A stretch of 64,000 nucleotides of DNA. It comes from Acidimicrobiales bacterium (GTDB lineage Bacteria > Actinomycetota > Acidimicrobiia > Acidimicrobiales > DATDAH01). The stretch is from NCBI GenBank assembly GCA_016794585.1, contig JAEUJM010000017.1:115938-179937 (forward strand), in the 5' to 3' direction. The translations under genes and the position numbers were made by a program. Under the pieces are notes generated by a model. The model saw only the letters and a list, made by a program, of their open reading frames with translations, was not told the origin of the DNA and did not search any database. Positions 45,444 through 53,915 of this stretch are shown here, in pieces (position 1 is the first letter of the stretch; each line of letters starts with the position of its first letter).

Positions 45444-46057
45444 CCGCCGAGCAGCAGCCGCAGGTCGAGCGCCCCGAGGGTGGCTTCGGCCCGTCGGCCA
45501 TCGCCACCCCCGCGAACTTCGTCACCATCACCCGGCTGTTCGTCTCCCCGCTGCTGTTCGCGATGCTGGCCAAGGACGACGTGTCCTGGGGGGCAACCCT
45601 GCTGTGGGGCGTGCTCGCCCTCACCGACGGTGTGGACGGGTGGATCGCCCGCCGCCAGGGAGCCACCCGCTCGGGCGCGTTCCTCGACCCGCTCGCCGAC
45701 AAGGTGCTCGTCCTCGGTGCGATGGCGGTCCTGGTGGGCAGCGGCGCGTTCGGGTGGGTGCCGTTCGTGCTCATCGGCGCCCGGGAGCTCGGCATCTCGC
45801 TCTACCGCTCTTACTGGGGGCGGCGCGGCCTCGCCATCCCCGCCCGCAAGAGCGCCAAGGTCAAGACCGTCGTGCAGGAGTTGGCTGTGACCGCGGCGAT
45901 CTGCCCCCCGATCGTCGACGCCACACCGTGGCTCGGTGAGGTGCTGCTGTGGGCGGCGGTGGCGCTCACGCTGTTCAGCGGGGCGCAGTACGTCCTCGAC
46001 GGCCGACGGGCCATCACCACCATGGGGTCCGACGATCCCGCCGACTCCCGGAGCTGA
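45440..46057 (+). CDS. pgsA: CDP-diacylglycerol-glycerol-3-phosphate 3-phosphatidyltransferase
   Basis: 205 residues with the CDP-alcohol phosphotransferase signature DGVDGWIARR...FLDPLADK (around residues 60-88) and several membrane helices. PgsA makes phosphatidylglycerol phosphate; the specific substrate is inferred because the family also includes inositol phosphate synthases. The rimO-pgsA-cinA order is common in actinobacteria. GTG start overlaps rimO. Confidence 0.87.
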   Translation: MTAEQQPQVERPEGGFGPSAIATPANFVTITRLFVSPLLFAMLAKDDVSWGATLLWGVLALTDGVDGWIARRQGATRSGAFLDPLADKVLVLGAMAVLVGSGAFGWVPFVLIGARELGISLYRSYWGRRGLAIPARKSAKVKTVVQELAVTAAICPPIVDATPWLGEVLLWAAVALTLFSGAQYVLDGRRAITTMGSDDPADSRS

Positions 46058-46060
46058 CCG

Positions 46061-47305
46061 TTGCGCTGTGAAGTGATCGCCGTGGGCACCGAGCTGCTGC
46101 TCGGCCAGATCGTGGACACGAACTCGTCGTGGATCGGGGAGCAGCTCGCCCTCTCGGGCATCGACTCCCACTTCCAGACCAAGGTGGGCGACAACGCCCA
46201 GCGCATCGCGTCGGCCCTGCGCATCGCCCTCGAGCGCAGCGACGCCGTGATCATGTGCGGCGGGCTGGGCCCCACCCAGGACGACATCACCCGCGACGTC
46301 ATCGCCGACGTGCTCGGGGTCCGTCTGGTGCGCCGGCCGGACCTCGAGGAGAAGATCCGGGCCATGTTCGGTACGCGGGGGCGGGCCATGCCCGAGAACA
46401 ACCTGCGCCAGGCCGACGTCCCCGAAGGGGCGGAGGTACTCGCCGAGATGCCCGGGACCGCACCGGGACTGCGGTGCCCGGTGGGGGAGTCACAGGTCAT
46501 CTATGCCGTGCCCGGCGTCCCCTACGAGATGAAGGCGATGGTCGCCGGGAGCATCCTCCCCGACCTGCGCGCCCGGGCCGGCGTCTCGTCGGTCATCCAC
46601 AGCCGCACCCTCCGCACCTGGGGCCACTCCGAGTCGGGCCTGGCCGAGATGCTCGCCGACCGCATCACCGAGCTCGACGACGTGGGCAACCCCACGCTCG
46701 CCTTCCTGGCCAGCGGCATCGAGGGGCTCAAGGTGCGCATCACCGCCAAGGCGGCCGACGACGCCGCCGCCGAGGTGATCCTCGACGAGGAGGAGGCCCG
46801 CCTGCGCGAGATCATCGGCCACCTCGTGTTCGGCCTCGACGACCAGACGATGGAGTCCGTCGTCGTCGACCTGCTGCGGGACCAGGGTCTCACCCTCGCC
46901 GTGGCGGAGTCGCTCACCGGTGGGCTCATCACCAGTCGGCTCACGGAGGTGCCCGGCTCGAGCGACGTCCTGCGGGGTGGGGTGGTGAGCTACGCCTCCG
47001 AGGTGAAGTTCGACCTCCTGGACGTGCCCGAAGGCCCGGTGGTCTCGGCCGTCGCGGCGCAGGCCATGGCCGAAGGCGTCCGGGCCCGCCTCGGGGCCGA
47101 TGTCGGCATCTCGGTGACCGGCGTGGCCGGTCCGGCCGAGCAGGAGGGCCAGCCCGTGGGCACCGTCTTCCTCGGGGTCGCGGTGGACGATGAGGCGGAT
47201 GCCGTCGGCACCCGCTTGCCGGGCGACCGCCAGCGCATCCGGGAGTTCTCGACCATCAGCGTGTTGAACCTGCTCCGCGAGCGCCTGCTCGCGCGCGCGG
47301 GCTGA
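46061..47305 (+). CDS. cinA: CinA-family nicotinamide-nucleotide amidase
   Basis: 414 residues. N-terminal COG1058/MoaB-like domain (IAVGTELLLGQIVDTNSSWI) and C-terminal NMN deamidase domain (VAESLTGGLITSRLTEVPGSSDV near 285). CinA recycles NMN and often lies next to recA; here the lipoprotein cluster separates it from recA. TTG at 46061 is preceded by GGAG (46049-46052) and lies three bases after pgsA. Confidence 0.92.
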   Translation: MRCEVIAVGTELLLGQIVDTNSSWIGEQLALSGIDSHFQTKVGDNAQRIASALRIALERSDAVIMCGGLGPTQDDITRDVIADVLGVRLVRRPDLEEKIRAMFGTRGRAMPENNLRQADVPEGAEVLAEMPGTAPGLRCPVGESQVIYAVPGVPYEMKAMVAGSILPDLRARAGVSSVIHSRTLRTWGHSESGLAEMLADRITELDDVGNPTLAFLASGIEGLKVRITAKAADDAAAEVILDEEEARLREIIGHLVFGLDDQTMESVVVDLLRDQGLTLAVAESLTGGLITSRLTEVPGSSDVLRGGVVSYASEVKFDLLDVPEGPVVSAVAAQAMAEGVRARLGADVGISVTGVAGPAEQEGQPVGTVFLGVAVDDEADAVGTRLPGDRQRIREFSTISVLNLLRERLLARAG

Positions 47306-47353
47306 GGGCCGGTACCCTCCGGCCTCCAGAGCCCTCGCCCGCCGGGAGTCCCC

Positions 47354-47812
47354 ATGGCCGCCCCTGTCCGTACCTCCGTCCGCCGCCGCCGATCCGTCGC
47401 CGTCGCCCTGGGCGCGGCCGGCGTGTTCGCTCTCGCGGCGTGTGGGAGCGGGGTGCAGGAGGCGTCGGTGGACACCGGCGCCTCGCCGACCATCGAGGTG
47501 CCGGACCTCACCGTGCCGGAGCCCACCACCACCACCACCGAGGCGGACGAGGCGACGACCACCACCGAGGCGGACGTGACCGACACCAGCACCGCCGGCG
47601 GCGAGGTCCCCGACCCGCAGGAGCCCGTCGACCTGGGTGACGACGCCGAGCTCGACGCTCTGGCCCAGGACTGCTTCGACGGCGACTTCGGCGCCTGCGA
47701 CCAGCTCTTCTTCGACAGCCCGGTCGACTCGGACTACGAGGCCTACGGCGACTCGTGCGGTGGCCGCAACGAGCCCGGCGGCCTCTGTGTGAACCTCTAC
47801 GGCCCGGGCTGA
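47354..47812 (+). CDS. Small lipoprotein with one Cys-rich module
   Basis: 152 residues. Lipobox LAACGSG (around 30): signal peptide with Ala-rich core and Cys for lipidation. A Thr/Glu/Asp-rich linker (TTTTTEADEATTTTEADV) follows, and the C-terminal ~50 residues form a Cys-containing module: LDALAQDCFDGDFGACD, then SPVDSDYEAYGDSCGGR and a last Cys near the end. The same module is found once or twice in the next two genes. Likely cell-surface protein; function unknown. Upstream TACCCT at 47313-47318 would be its -10. Confidence 0.75.
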   Translation: MAAPVRTSVRRRRSVAVALGAAGVFALAACGSGVQEASVDTGASPTIEVPDLTVPEPTTTTTEADEATTTTEADVTDTSTAGGEVPDPQEPVDLGDDAELDALAQDCFDGDFGACDQLFFDSPVDSDYEAYGDSCGGRNEPGGLCVNLYGPG

Positions 47813-47861
47813 TCCCGGCAGCGACTACCGTCAACCTCACCCCCCTCGAAGGAGCGCCCGA

Positions 47862-48473
47862 ATGACCCGCCGCCTGCTGCTGCTCGTCTCTGTCCTCGTG
47901 CTCGTCCTCGCCGCCTGTGGCGATGGTGTCGAGGAGAACGGCGGCGGCGTCGACGTCACGGTGTCGGACACCAAGCCCGACACCGGCGACACCACCGACA
48001 CCACGGCGTCGACCGACACGACGGTGGCCGACGACAACGGCGACATCCCGCCGGGCCAGGATCCCCGCAACATCCTCGGCGACGACGAGGCGCTCAACGA
48101 GCTCGCCAACCAGTGCTTCGAGGGCGACATGGAGGCCTGCGACGACCTCTTCGCGCAGACCCCGGTCGATTCCGACCTCGAGGCGTACAGCCAGACCTGC
48201 GGCGGTCGCATCGACGAGGTCGACGGCTCCCCGCGCTGCGCCGCCCGCTTCGTGAGCGCCGGAGAGGCCCAGGAGCCGGGCGACTTCGACGACGCCGAGT
48301 TCGACGGGCTCGCCGCCGACTGCTTCGACGGTGACCTGGGGGCCTGCGACGAGCTCTTCCGGGTGACCCCGGTGGGTTCGGCGGCCGAGGCCTACGGCAG
48401 CACGTGTGGCGGCCGCCTCGAGGACGGGGTGAGCGGGAGCTGCGAGGACCTCCTGGGCGAGGGCGGGCAGTAG
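47862..48473 (+). CDS. Lipoprotein with two Cys-rich modules
   Basis: 203 residues. Lipobox LAACGDG at about 17-23, Thr/Asp-rich linker, then two modules of about 50 residues each: LNELANQCFEGDMEACD with SDLEAYSQTCGGR, and FDGLAADCFDGDLGACD with SAAEAYGSTCGGR. Each has four Cys in the order C-x7-C-x22-C-x12-C or similar, compatible with two disulfides per module (inference). Ribosome binding site GAAGGAG at 47848-47854 and -10 TACCGT at 47826-47831 define the start. Confidence 0.78.
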   Translation: MTRRLLLLVSVLVLVLAACGDGVEENGGGVDVTVSDTKPDTGDTTDTTASTDTTVADDNGDIPPGQDPRNILGDDEALNELANQCFEGDMEACDDLFAQTPVDSDLEAYSQTCGGRIDEVDGSPRCAARFVSAGEAQEPGDFDDAEFDGLAADCFDGDLGACDELFRVTPVGSAAEAYGSTCGGRLEDGVSGSCEDLLGEGGQ

Positions 48474-48516
48474 GGCCACGCCAGTCGCTCCGACGAGCCG
48501 TCCACGGCTCCTGGCC

Positions 48517-49140
48517 GTGATCTCCGCGACGAGCGCCTCCACCACGCGCAAGGCCGTGCGAGCCGCGGCCACCCTCCTCGTCGCGGCCGCGCTGATCGTG
48601 CTGGGTGCCTGCGGCGACGGTGTCGAGCCCCGCGCGGAGGCGCCGGCCGCCCCGACGACCACGCCGGGGGCCGGGAGCCTGCTCCTGCCGCCGGCGTCCG
48701 GTCCCGTGGACGTGCCCGAAGGCGAGGACCCCTCCGGGTTGCTGGGCGAGGATCCCCGGCTCGACGAGCTGGCCCAGGCGTGCTTCGAGGGCGACCTGTT
48801 CGCCTGCGACACGCTCTTCCTGCGCACCGAGGTCGACAGCGAGCTCGAGGCGTACAGCCAGACGTGCGGTGGGCGCATCGAGCGCCAGGCCGGCGCCCCT
48901 GGCTGCGCGGAGCGCTTCGACGTGGCCGCTCCCGACGCCGAGGCGCCGGGAGTGCTCGGTGACGACGCCGAGCTCGACGCGTTGGCGCAGGCGTGCTTCG
49001 GCGGTGACGCGGGCGCCTGCGACGACCTCTACCTGCGCTCCCCGGTCGACTCGGCCTACGAGGCGTACGGGGCGACGTGCGGTGGCCGCCTGGCCCTCGC
49101 GAGCGACGGGGGCTGCCAGAGCCAGTTCGGCACCGGCTGA
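48517..49140 (+). CDS. Lipoprotein with two Cys-rich modules
   Basis: 207 residues. Lipobox LGACGDG around 29-35, Pro/Thr linker, then two modules: LDELAQACFEGDLFACD with SELEAYSQTCGGR, and LDALAQACFGGDAGACD with SAYEAYGATCGGR. Starts with GTG. The three genes share promoter-proximal layout and are clearly products of duplication; module count is 1, 2, 2. msrB lies directly after on the opposite strand. Confidence 0.75.
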   Translation: MISATSASTTRKAVRAAATLLVAAALIVLGACGDGVEPRAEAPAAPTTTPGAGSLLLPPASGPVDVPEGEDPSGLLGEDPRLDELAQACFEGDLFACDTLFLRTEVDSELEAYSQTCGGRIERQAGAPGCAERFDVAAPDAEAPGVLGDDAELDALAQACFGGDAGACDDLYLRSPVDSAYEAYGATCGGRLALASDGGCQSQFGTG

Positions 49141-49572
49141 TCAGCCGTCGGCGTCGTCCGTGTCGTCGGCGCGGTCGGCTGCCGGGTCCAGGCGCAGCGA
49201 CGCCGAGTTCATGCAGAAGCGGGCGCCGGTCGGGCGCGGGCCATCGGGGAAGACGTGGCCCAGGTGGGCGCCGCAGTTCGCGCACATCGCCTCGGTGCGC
49301 ACCATCCCGTGGGAGCGGTCGGTCTCGGTGACCACCGCGGCATCGTCGAGCGGGGCGAAGAAGCTGGGCCAACCGGTCCCGGAGTCGAACTTGGTCTCGG
49401 ACGAGAACAGCGGGGCGTCGCAGCACACGCACCGGTAGGTGCCGTCGTCCTTGCAGTCCCAGTACGCGCCGGTGAAGGCGCGCTCGGTGCCCTTCTCGCG
49501 GGTCACGTGGTACTGCTCGGGGGTCAGGGTCCGGCGGTACTCGTCGTCGGTGGCGGGGGGTCGGGCGTCCAC
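49141..49572 (-). CDS. msrB: Peptide-methionine (R)-S-oxide reductase
   Basis: 143 residues. MsrB reduces methionine-R-sulfoxide in proteins. Zinc-binding CxxC pairs (CVCC near 52 and CANCG near 97) and catalytic Cys in [10 protein letters not shown] near 118 are all visible. GTG start at 49572. Its stop is adjacent to the last lipoprotein stop, and it is divergent from recA, sharing an upstream region of 273 bases. Confidence 0.94.
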   Translation of the reverse strand: MDARPPATDDEYRRTLTPEQYHVTREKGTERAFTGAYWDCKDDGTYRCVCCDAPLFSSETKFDSGTGWPSFFAPLDDAAVVTETDRSHGMVRTEAMCANCGAHLGHVFPDGPRPTGARFCMNSASLRLDPAADRADDTDDADG

Positions 49573-49623
49573 GGTGGGGTGCCTCCTGATGGGGTGTCGG
49601 ATGAGAAATTCCCCGTTCGGTCC

Positions 49624-49652
49624 TTGATCGAACGGACGTTCGTAACTACCAT
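49624..49652 (+). promoter_or_regulatory. recA promoter with LexA box
   Basis: -35 TTGATC (49624-49629), 17-base spacer, -10 TACCAT (49647-49652). A LexA-type box TCGAAC-GGAC-GTTCGT at 49628-49643 overlaps the -35 and spacer, so LexA would block polymerase. The box is the actinobacterial SOS motif TCGAAC-N4-GTTCGA with one change. The leader to GTG 49846 would be about 190 nt. Confidence 0.82.
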
Positions 49653-49845
49653 GGTGTCATTCCGGCTCGCAGCAACGAACACGCGGCAACGAGCATCGAG
49701 CACCACTTGCACGACTACAACCCCGGAGCCGGTCCGGGAGTTCCCAGGTCGGCCGAGGCCCCGCTCCGGCTTACTTGTCAGACCCCCTTCGTACCGTGAC
49801 GACCGTAGAGCAACCCTGACCACCACGACTCGGAAAGGCACCACC

Positions 49846-50922
<1,077 letters not shown>

Positions 50923-50928
50923 TTCGCT

Positions 50929-50979
50929 GGGGCTACCCCCGCGACTCGGCGGGTCCTGTCACCGATCCGGTATCCGAGA
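50929..50979 (+). repeat. Partial copy of the post-recA hairpin repeat
   Basis: 51 bases identical to 51031-51081 of the first full copy, covering the GGGGCTACCCCC motif through CCGAGA. It begins six bases after the recA stop. Confidence 0.85.
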
Positions 50980-50984
50980 GGTGA

Positions 50985-51162
50985 GGGGCTTCCCCCGGCG
51001 GGCCTGCGGGTCCTGTCGCCCGAGACATGTGGGGCTACCCCCGCGACTCGGCGGGTCCTGTCACCGATCCGGTATCCGAGAATCGGCCCGGAAAGGCATT
51101 GGGCCGATCTCTCGGACCCTCCGGATCGGCGCCACCCGCCGAGTCGCTACCCCGGTGGGCTG
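50985..51162 (+). repeat. 178-bp hairpin repeat, copy 1
   Basis: Full copy. It contains a long interrupted stem: GCGACTCGGCGGGT (51043-51056) pairs exactly with ACCCGCCGAGTCGC (51134-51147), and inside it GATCCGG/CCGGATC, TCCGAGA/TCTCGGA and ATCGGCCC/GGGCCGAT pair in order, with a loop of about 11 bases. It starts with GGGGCTTCCCCC and ends with GTGGGCTG. By eye about seven base differences from copy 2. Confidence 0.85.
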
Positions 51163-51356
51163 AAGGGGAGCGTCGCTCGAGGCTCGTCGGTAGGTCCCCT
51201 TCCAGCCTCGTTCTTGTCATCGTCTGAATTTGGATCTGCGGTCATCCGGAAGCTCGCTGCGGCGGGCCCTCCTACGCCGGATGGCCGCACTTCTCCACCC
51301 GCCACGGTGGACCACCGGCCGTCGCTCGTCCCCCCGAGCGGCGGCCGGGTTCGTTT
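51163..51356. other. Unique spacer between hairpin copies
   Basis: 194 bases with no gene, no promoter that I trust and no further copy of the hairpin; reading frames here lack gene-like properties. Confidence 0.5.
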
Positions 51357-51534
51357 GGGGCTGCCCCCGGCGGGGCTGCGGGTCCTGTTGCCCGAGATAT
51401 GTGGGGCTGCCCCCGCGACTTGGCGGGTCCTGTCACCGATCCGGTATCCGAGAATCGGCCCGGAAAGGCATCGGGCCGATCTCTCGGACCCTCCGGATCG
51501 GCGCCACCCGCCGAGTCGCTACCCCGGTGGGCTG
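51357..51534 (+). repeat. 178-bp hairpin repeat, copy 2
   Basis: Same length and same stem as copy 1; outer arm GCGACTTGGCGGGT keeps pairing through a G-T wobble. The copies lie in direct orientation, separated by 194 bases. Confidence 0.85.
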
Positions 51535-51797
51535 TTGGGGGAGTCTGCGGCTGGTCTCGTCCCTGGTCCCCTTCGGGCGCTCCTCTTCGAACCCGACCCG
51601 CGGCGGCTGGTTCTCGGAAGCCTGATGCCGCGGAGGGCGGCGTTTGCGTGCCGAGAATGGATCGGCCGCTGCGACAAGGCCACCTGGCGGTGTTCTCGGA
51701 ACGCTCAGGCCGACGTCGGCGGCGCTGAGGTTCCGAGAATCACCACTCTCGCCGGCCCTGTCCTGTCGGGCGCTCCGGTGCGCCGAGCCGGGGCTGG
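51535..51797. other. Gene-free stretch with TTCCGAGAA motifs
   Basis: 263 bases without a supported gene. TTCTCGGAA at 51611-51619 and 51693-51701 and its reverse complement TTCCGAGAA at 51731-51739 are exact; CCGAGAAT also occurs at 51651-51658. The same CCGAGA core lies in the hairpin repeat. Confidence 0.6.
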
Positions 51798-51803
51798 CAC
51801 ACT
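51798..51803 (+). promoter_or_regulatory. Candidate -10 (CACACT), probable leaderless promoter
   Basis: CACACT is seven bases before GTG 51811; the first base deviates from TAnnnT. Confidence 0.35.
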
Positions 51804-51810
51804 CGGGGGC

Positions 51811-52284
51811 GTGGTCCGTCGTCTGCTGCTCGTTGCGGTGACCGCTGTGCTCCTTGGCGCCTGCGGGTCCGGGGTGCAGGTGCGGCCGGAAGTGGCCGGG
51901 GACGGGCGGGGGGCGGTGTACGACTCGGCGGGGGTGTGTGATGCCCTCGCTCGGGTGGCGGCGTCGGATCGTCGGGCGGGGCAGGACGCCGCCGGGCTCG
52001 CAGGTTGGGACGAGGTGCAGCCCGTCCTCGTGGCCGCCTCCTCGGACGCCGCCACGCTCTACCGGGAGGCGCAGGCGGTGGCACCCGCTGAGCTGGTCGA
52101 GCCCCTGGAGCAGGTGGCGGCCACGTCGGAGGCGCTGTCCGAGCTCGCCGCCCGCTCGGACAGCCGCAGGGCCTTCCAGCGCGACGGCCAGCGCCTCGAG
52201 GGGTTCGTCGAGGCCCAAGCCGCCGTGGTCGCGCTCAACGACTACACGCGCCAGTCCTGCGGTTTCACCCTCGTGGACAACTGA
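51811..52284 (+). CDS. Small lipoprotein of unknown function
   Basis: 157 residues. Lipobox LGACGSG at about 14-20 after a hydrophobic core, then a predicted helical domain (residues about 45-150: DALARVAASDRRAGQDAAG, AATLYREAQAVAPAELVE, FVEAQAAVVALNDYTRQSCG). One Cys pair besides the lipid Cys: C44-like VCDALA and SCGF. No family recognised. An upstream open frame continues but is not coding. Located between the hairpin repeats and miaB. Confidence 0.68.
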   Translation: MVRRLLLVAVTAVLLGACGSGVQVRPEVAGDGRGAVYDSAGVCDALARVAASDRRAGQDAAGLAGWDEVQPVLVAASSDAATLYREAQAVAPAELVEPLEQVAATSEALSELAARSDSRRAFQRDGQRLEGFVEAQAAVVALNDYTRQSCGFTLVDN

Positions 52285-52301
52285 GCTCGGGGGTTGCCGC
52301 C

Positions 52302-52399
52302 GGCGGACCGTCGGGCCCTGTCGCAGAGCGGATTCCGTGTCGACCGATTCGTCGCGGGGCGTGGGTCGAAGCCGTTCTGGCGCGATTCGTCCGTCCGCC
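52302..52399 (+). repeat. Degenerate relative of the hairpin repeat
   Basis: The left side (GGGGGTTGCCGCCGGCGG then GGGCCCTGTCGC) resembles the beginning of the 178-bp repeat, and GGCGGAC (52302-52308) pairs with GTCCGCC (52393-52399). Inner TCGACC/GGTCGA also pair. Similarity is partial, so relation is only suggested. Confidence 0.4.
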
Positions 52400-52490
52400 T
52401 ACCCCGATGATCTGAGGGGCGGGGGCGAGCCAAGCCCGTCCGTCGTCCCGGGCGAGTCGATCTGAGGCGAGCGTCGAAGCAACGCCTCCG

Positions 52491-52496
52491 TAGACT
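52491..52496 (+). promoter_or_regulatory. -10 element (TAGACT), probable leaderless miaB promoter
   Basis: TAGACT, nine bases, then ATG 52506. Confidence 0.5.
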
Positions 52497-52505
52497 CGGA
52501 CGGCC

Positions 52506-53915
52506 ATGAGTCACTTGGAGCCGCCGCCGCGGACGTACGCCATCCGGACGTTCGGGTGCCAGATGAACGAGCACGACTCCGAGCGGATCGCCGGCCTCCT
52601 CGAGGCGGACGGGTTGGTCCCGGTCGAGGGTGACGACGACTCCGAGGCCGACGTCGTCGTCCTCAACACGTGCTGCATCCGGGAGAATGCCGACAACAAG
52701 CTCTACGGCCACCTCGGGCACCTGAAGTCGCTGAAGGACCGCCGCCCCGATCTCCAGATCGCGGTGGCCGGCTGCCTGGCCCAGAAGGACCGGGAGTCCA
52801 TCCGGGAACGGGCGCCGCACGTCGACGTGGTCTTCGGCACCCACAACGTGCACCGGGCGGCCGAGCTCCTGCAGCAGGCGGCGAGCAGCGGCCCGGTCAC
52901 CGAGATCCTCGAGGCCACGGTGCTCGAGGACCGCGACGCCTTCCCATCCGCTCTGCCCGTGCGTCGAGACACGGGCTACTCCGCGTGGGTCACCATCCAG
53001 ATCGGGTGCGACAACAAGTGCGCTTTCTGCATCGTCCCGGCGGTACGCGGGCCCGAGATCAGCCGGCCCGTCGACGACATCGTGGCCGAGGTCGAGGGGC
53101 TGGCCGCCGAGGGTGTCACCGAGGTCACCCTGCTGGGCCAGAACGTCAACTCGTTCGGGCGGGACGGCGCCGGTCAGCCCCGGCCCCTGTTCGCCCCGCT
53201 GCTCCGGGCCGTCGGCGCCGTCGAGGGCATCCGCCGGGTGCGCTACACCAGCCCGCACCCGAAGGACATCCGCGAGGACACCCTCGCGGCCATGGCGGAG
53301 ACCCCGACGGTCTGCGAGCACCTGCACCTGCCCCTCCAGTCGGGTAGCGATCGCATCCTGGCCGCCATGCACCGCGGCTACACCGGCGAGCGCTACCTGG
53401 CCAAGTTGGCCGCGGCCCGCGAGGCCATCGACGACCTCGCCGTCACCACCGACATCATCGTGGGCTTCCCCGGCGAGACCGACGAGGACTTCGCCGCCAC
53501 CCTCGAGGTGGCCGCCGAGGCCCGCTTCGACGGCGCCTTCACCTTCATCTACTCGCCCCGCCCGGGGACCGAGGCCGCCGAGCGGGTCGACCAGTTCGTG
53601 GATCCGGCAGTGGTGGGCGAGCGCTACGAGCGGCTGCGAGTGGTCATCGACCGGAGCGCCCAGACGGCCTACGCAGCACGTGTCGGGCGGGTCGAGGAGG
53701 TCGTGGTGGAAGGGCCCAGCCGCACCAACCCCGAGCTGACCAGCGGACGCACCCGCCAGAACCGCCTCGTGCACTTCGCCGCCGAGCCGCTGCGGGCCGG
53801 AACCCTCGCCACCGTCGAGATCACCCGGGCCGGCGGCCACTCGCTCCGCGGTGAGCTACGCGAGGTGCTCGCAGCGCCCCGCCACCGCACCCACATCCCG
53901 GTGGTGGTGGGCTGA
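52506..53915 (+). CDS. miaB: tRNA (N6-isopentenyl adenosine(37)-C2)-methylthiotransferase
   Basis: 469 residues. MiaB adds the methylthio group to i6A37 that MiaA makes. UPF0004 motifs TFGCQMNEHDS near 14 and LNTCCIRENA near 57; radical SAM CDNKCAFC near 168-175; TRAM domain at the end (about 385-455). The FGCQMN signature distinguishes MiaB from RimO. miaA follows by a CTGA overlap. Confidence 0.95.
   Translation: MSHLEPPPRTYAIRTFGCQMNEHDSERIAGLLEADGLVPVEGDDDSEADVVVLNTCCIRENADNKLYGHLGHLKSLKDRRPDLQIAVAGCLAQKDRESIRERAPHVDVVFGTHNVHRAAELLQQAASSGPVTEILEATVLEDRDAFPSALPVRRDTGYSAWVTIQIGCDNKCAFCIVPAVRGPEISRPVDDIVAEVEGLAAEGVTEVTLLGQNVNSFGRDGAGQPRPLFAPLLRAVGAVEGIRRVRYTSPHPKDIREDTLAAMAETPTVCEHLHLPLQSGSDRILAAMHRGYTGERYLAKLAAAREAIDDLAVTTDIIVGFPGETDEDFAATLEVAAEARFDGAFTFIYSPRPGTEAAERVDQFVDPAVVGERYERLRVVIDRSAQTAYAARVGRVEEVVVEGPSRTNPELTSGRTRQNRLVHFAAEPLRAGTLATVEITRAGGHSLRGELREVLAAPRHRTHIPVVVG

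Noticed and set aside
50985..51534. Insertion sequence or transposase remnant
   Set aside because: No transposase frame, no target duplication recognised. The repeats themselves are kept as a finding.
51214..51810. Upstream extension of the lipoprotein frame through the hairpin repeats
   Set aside because: It lacks coding character, contains repeat copies and would hide the signal peptide; start moved to GTG 51811.
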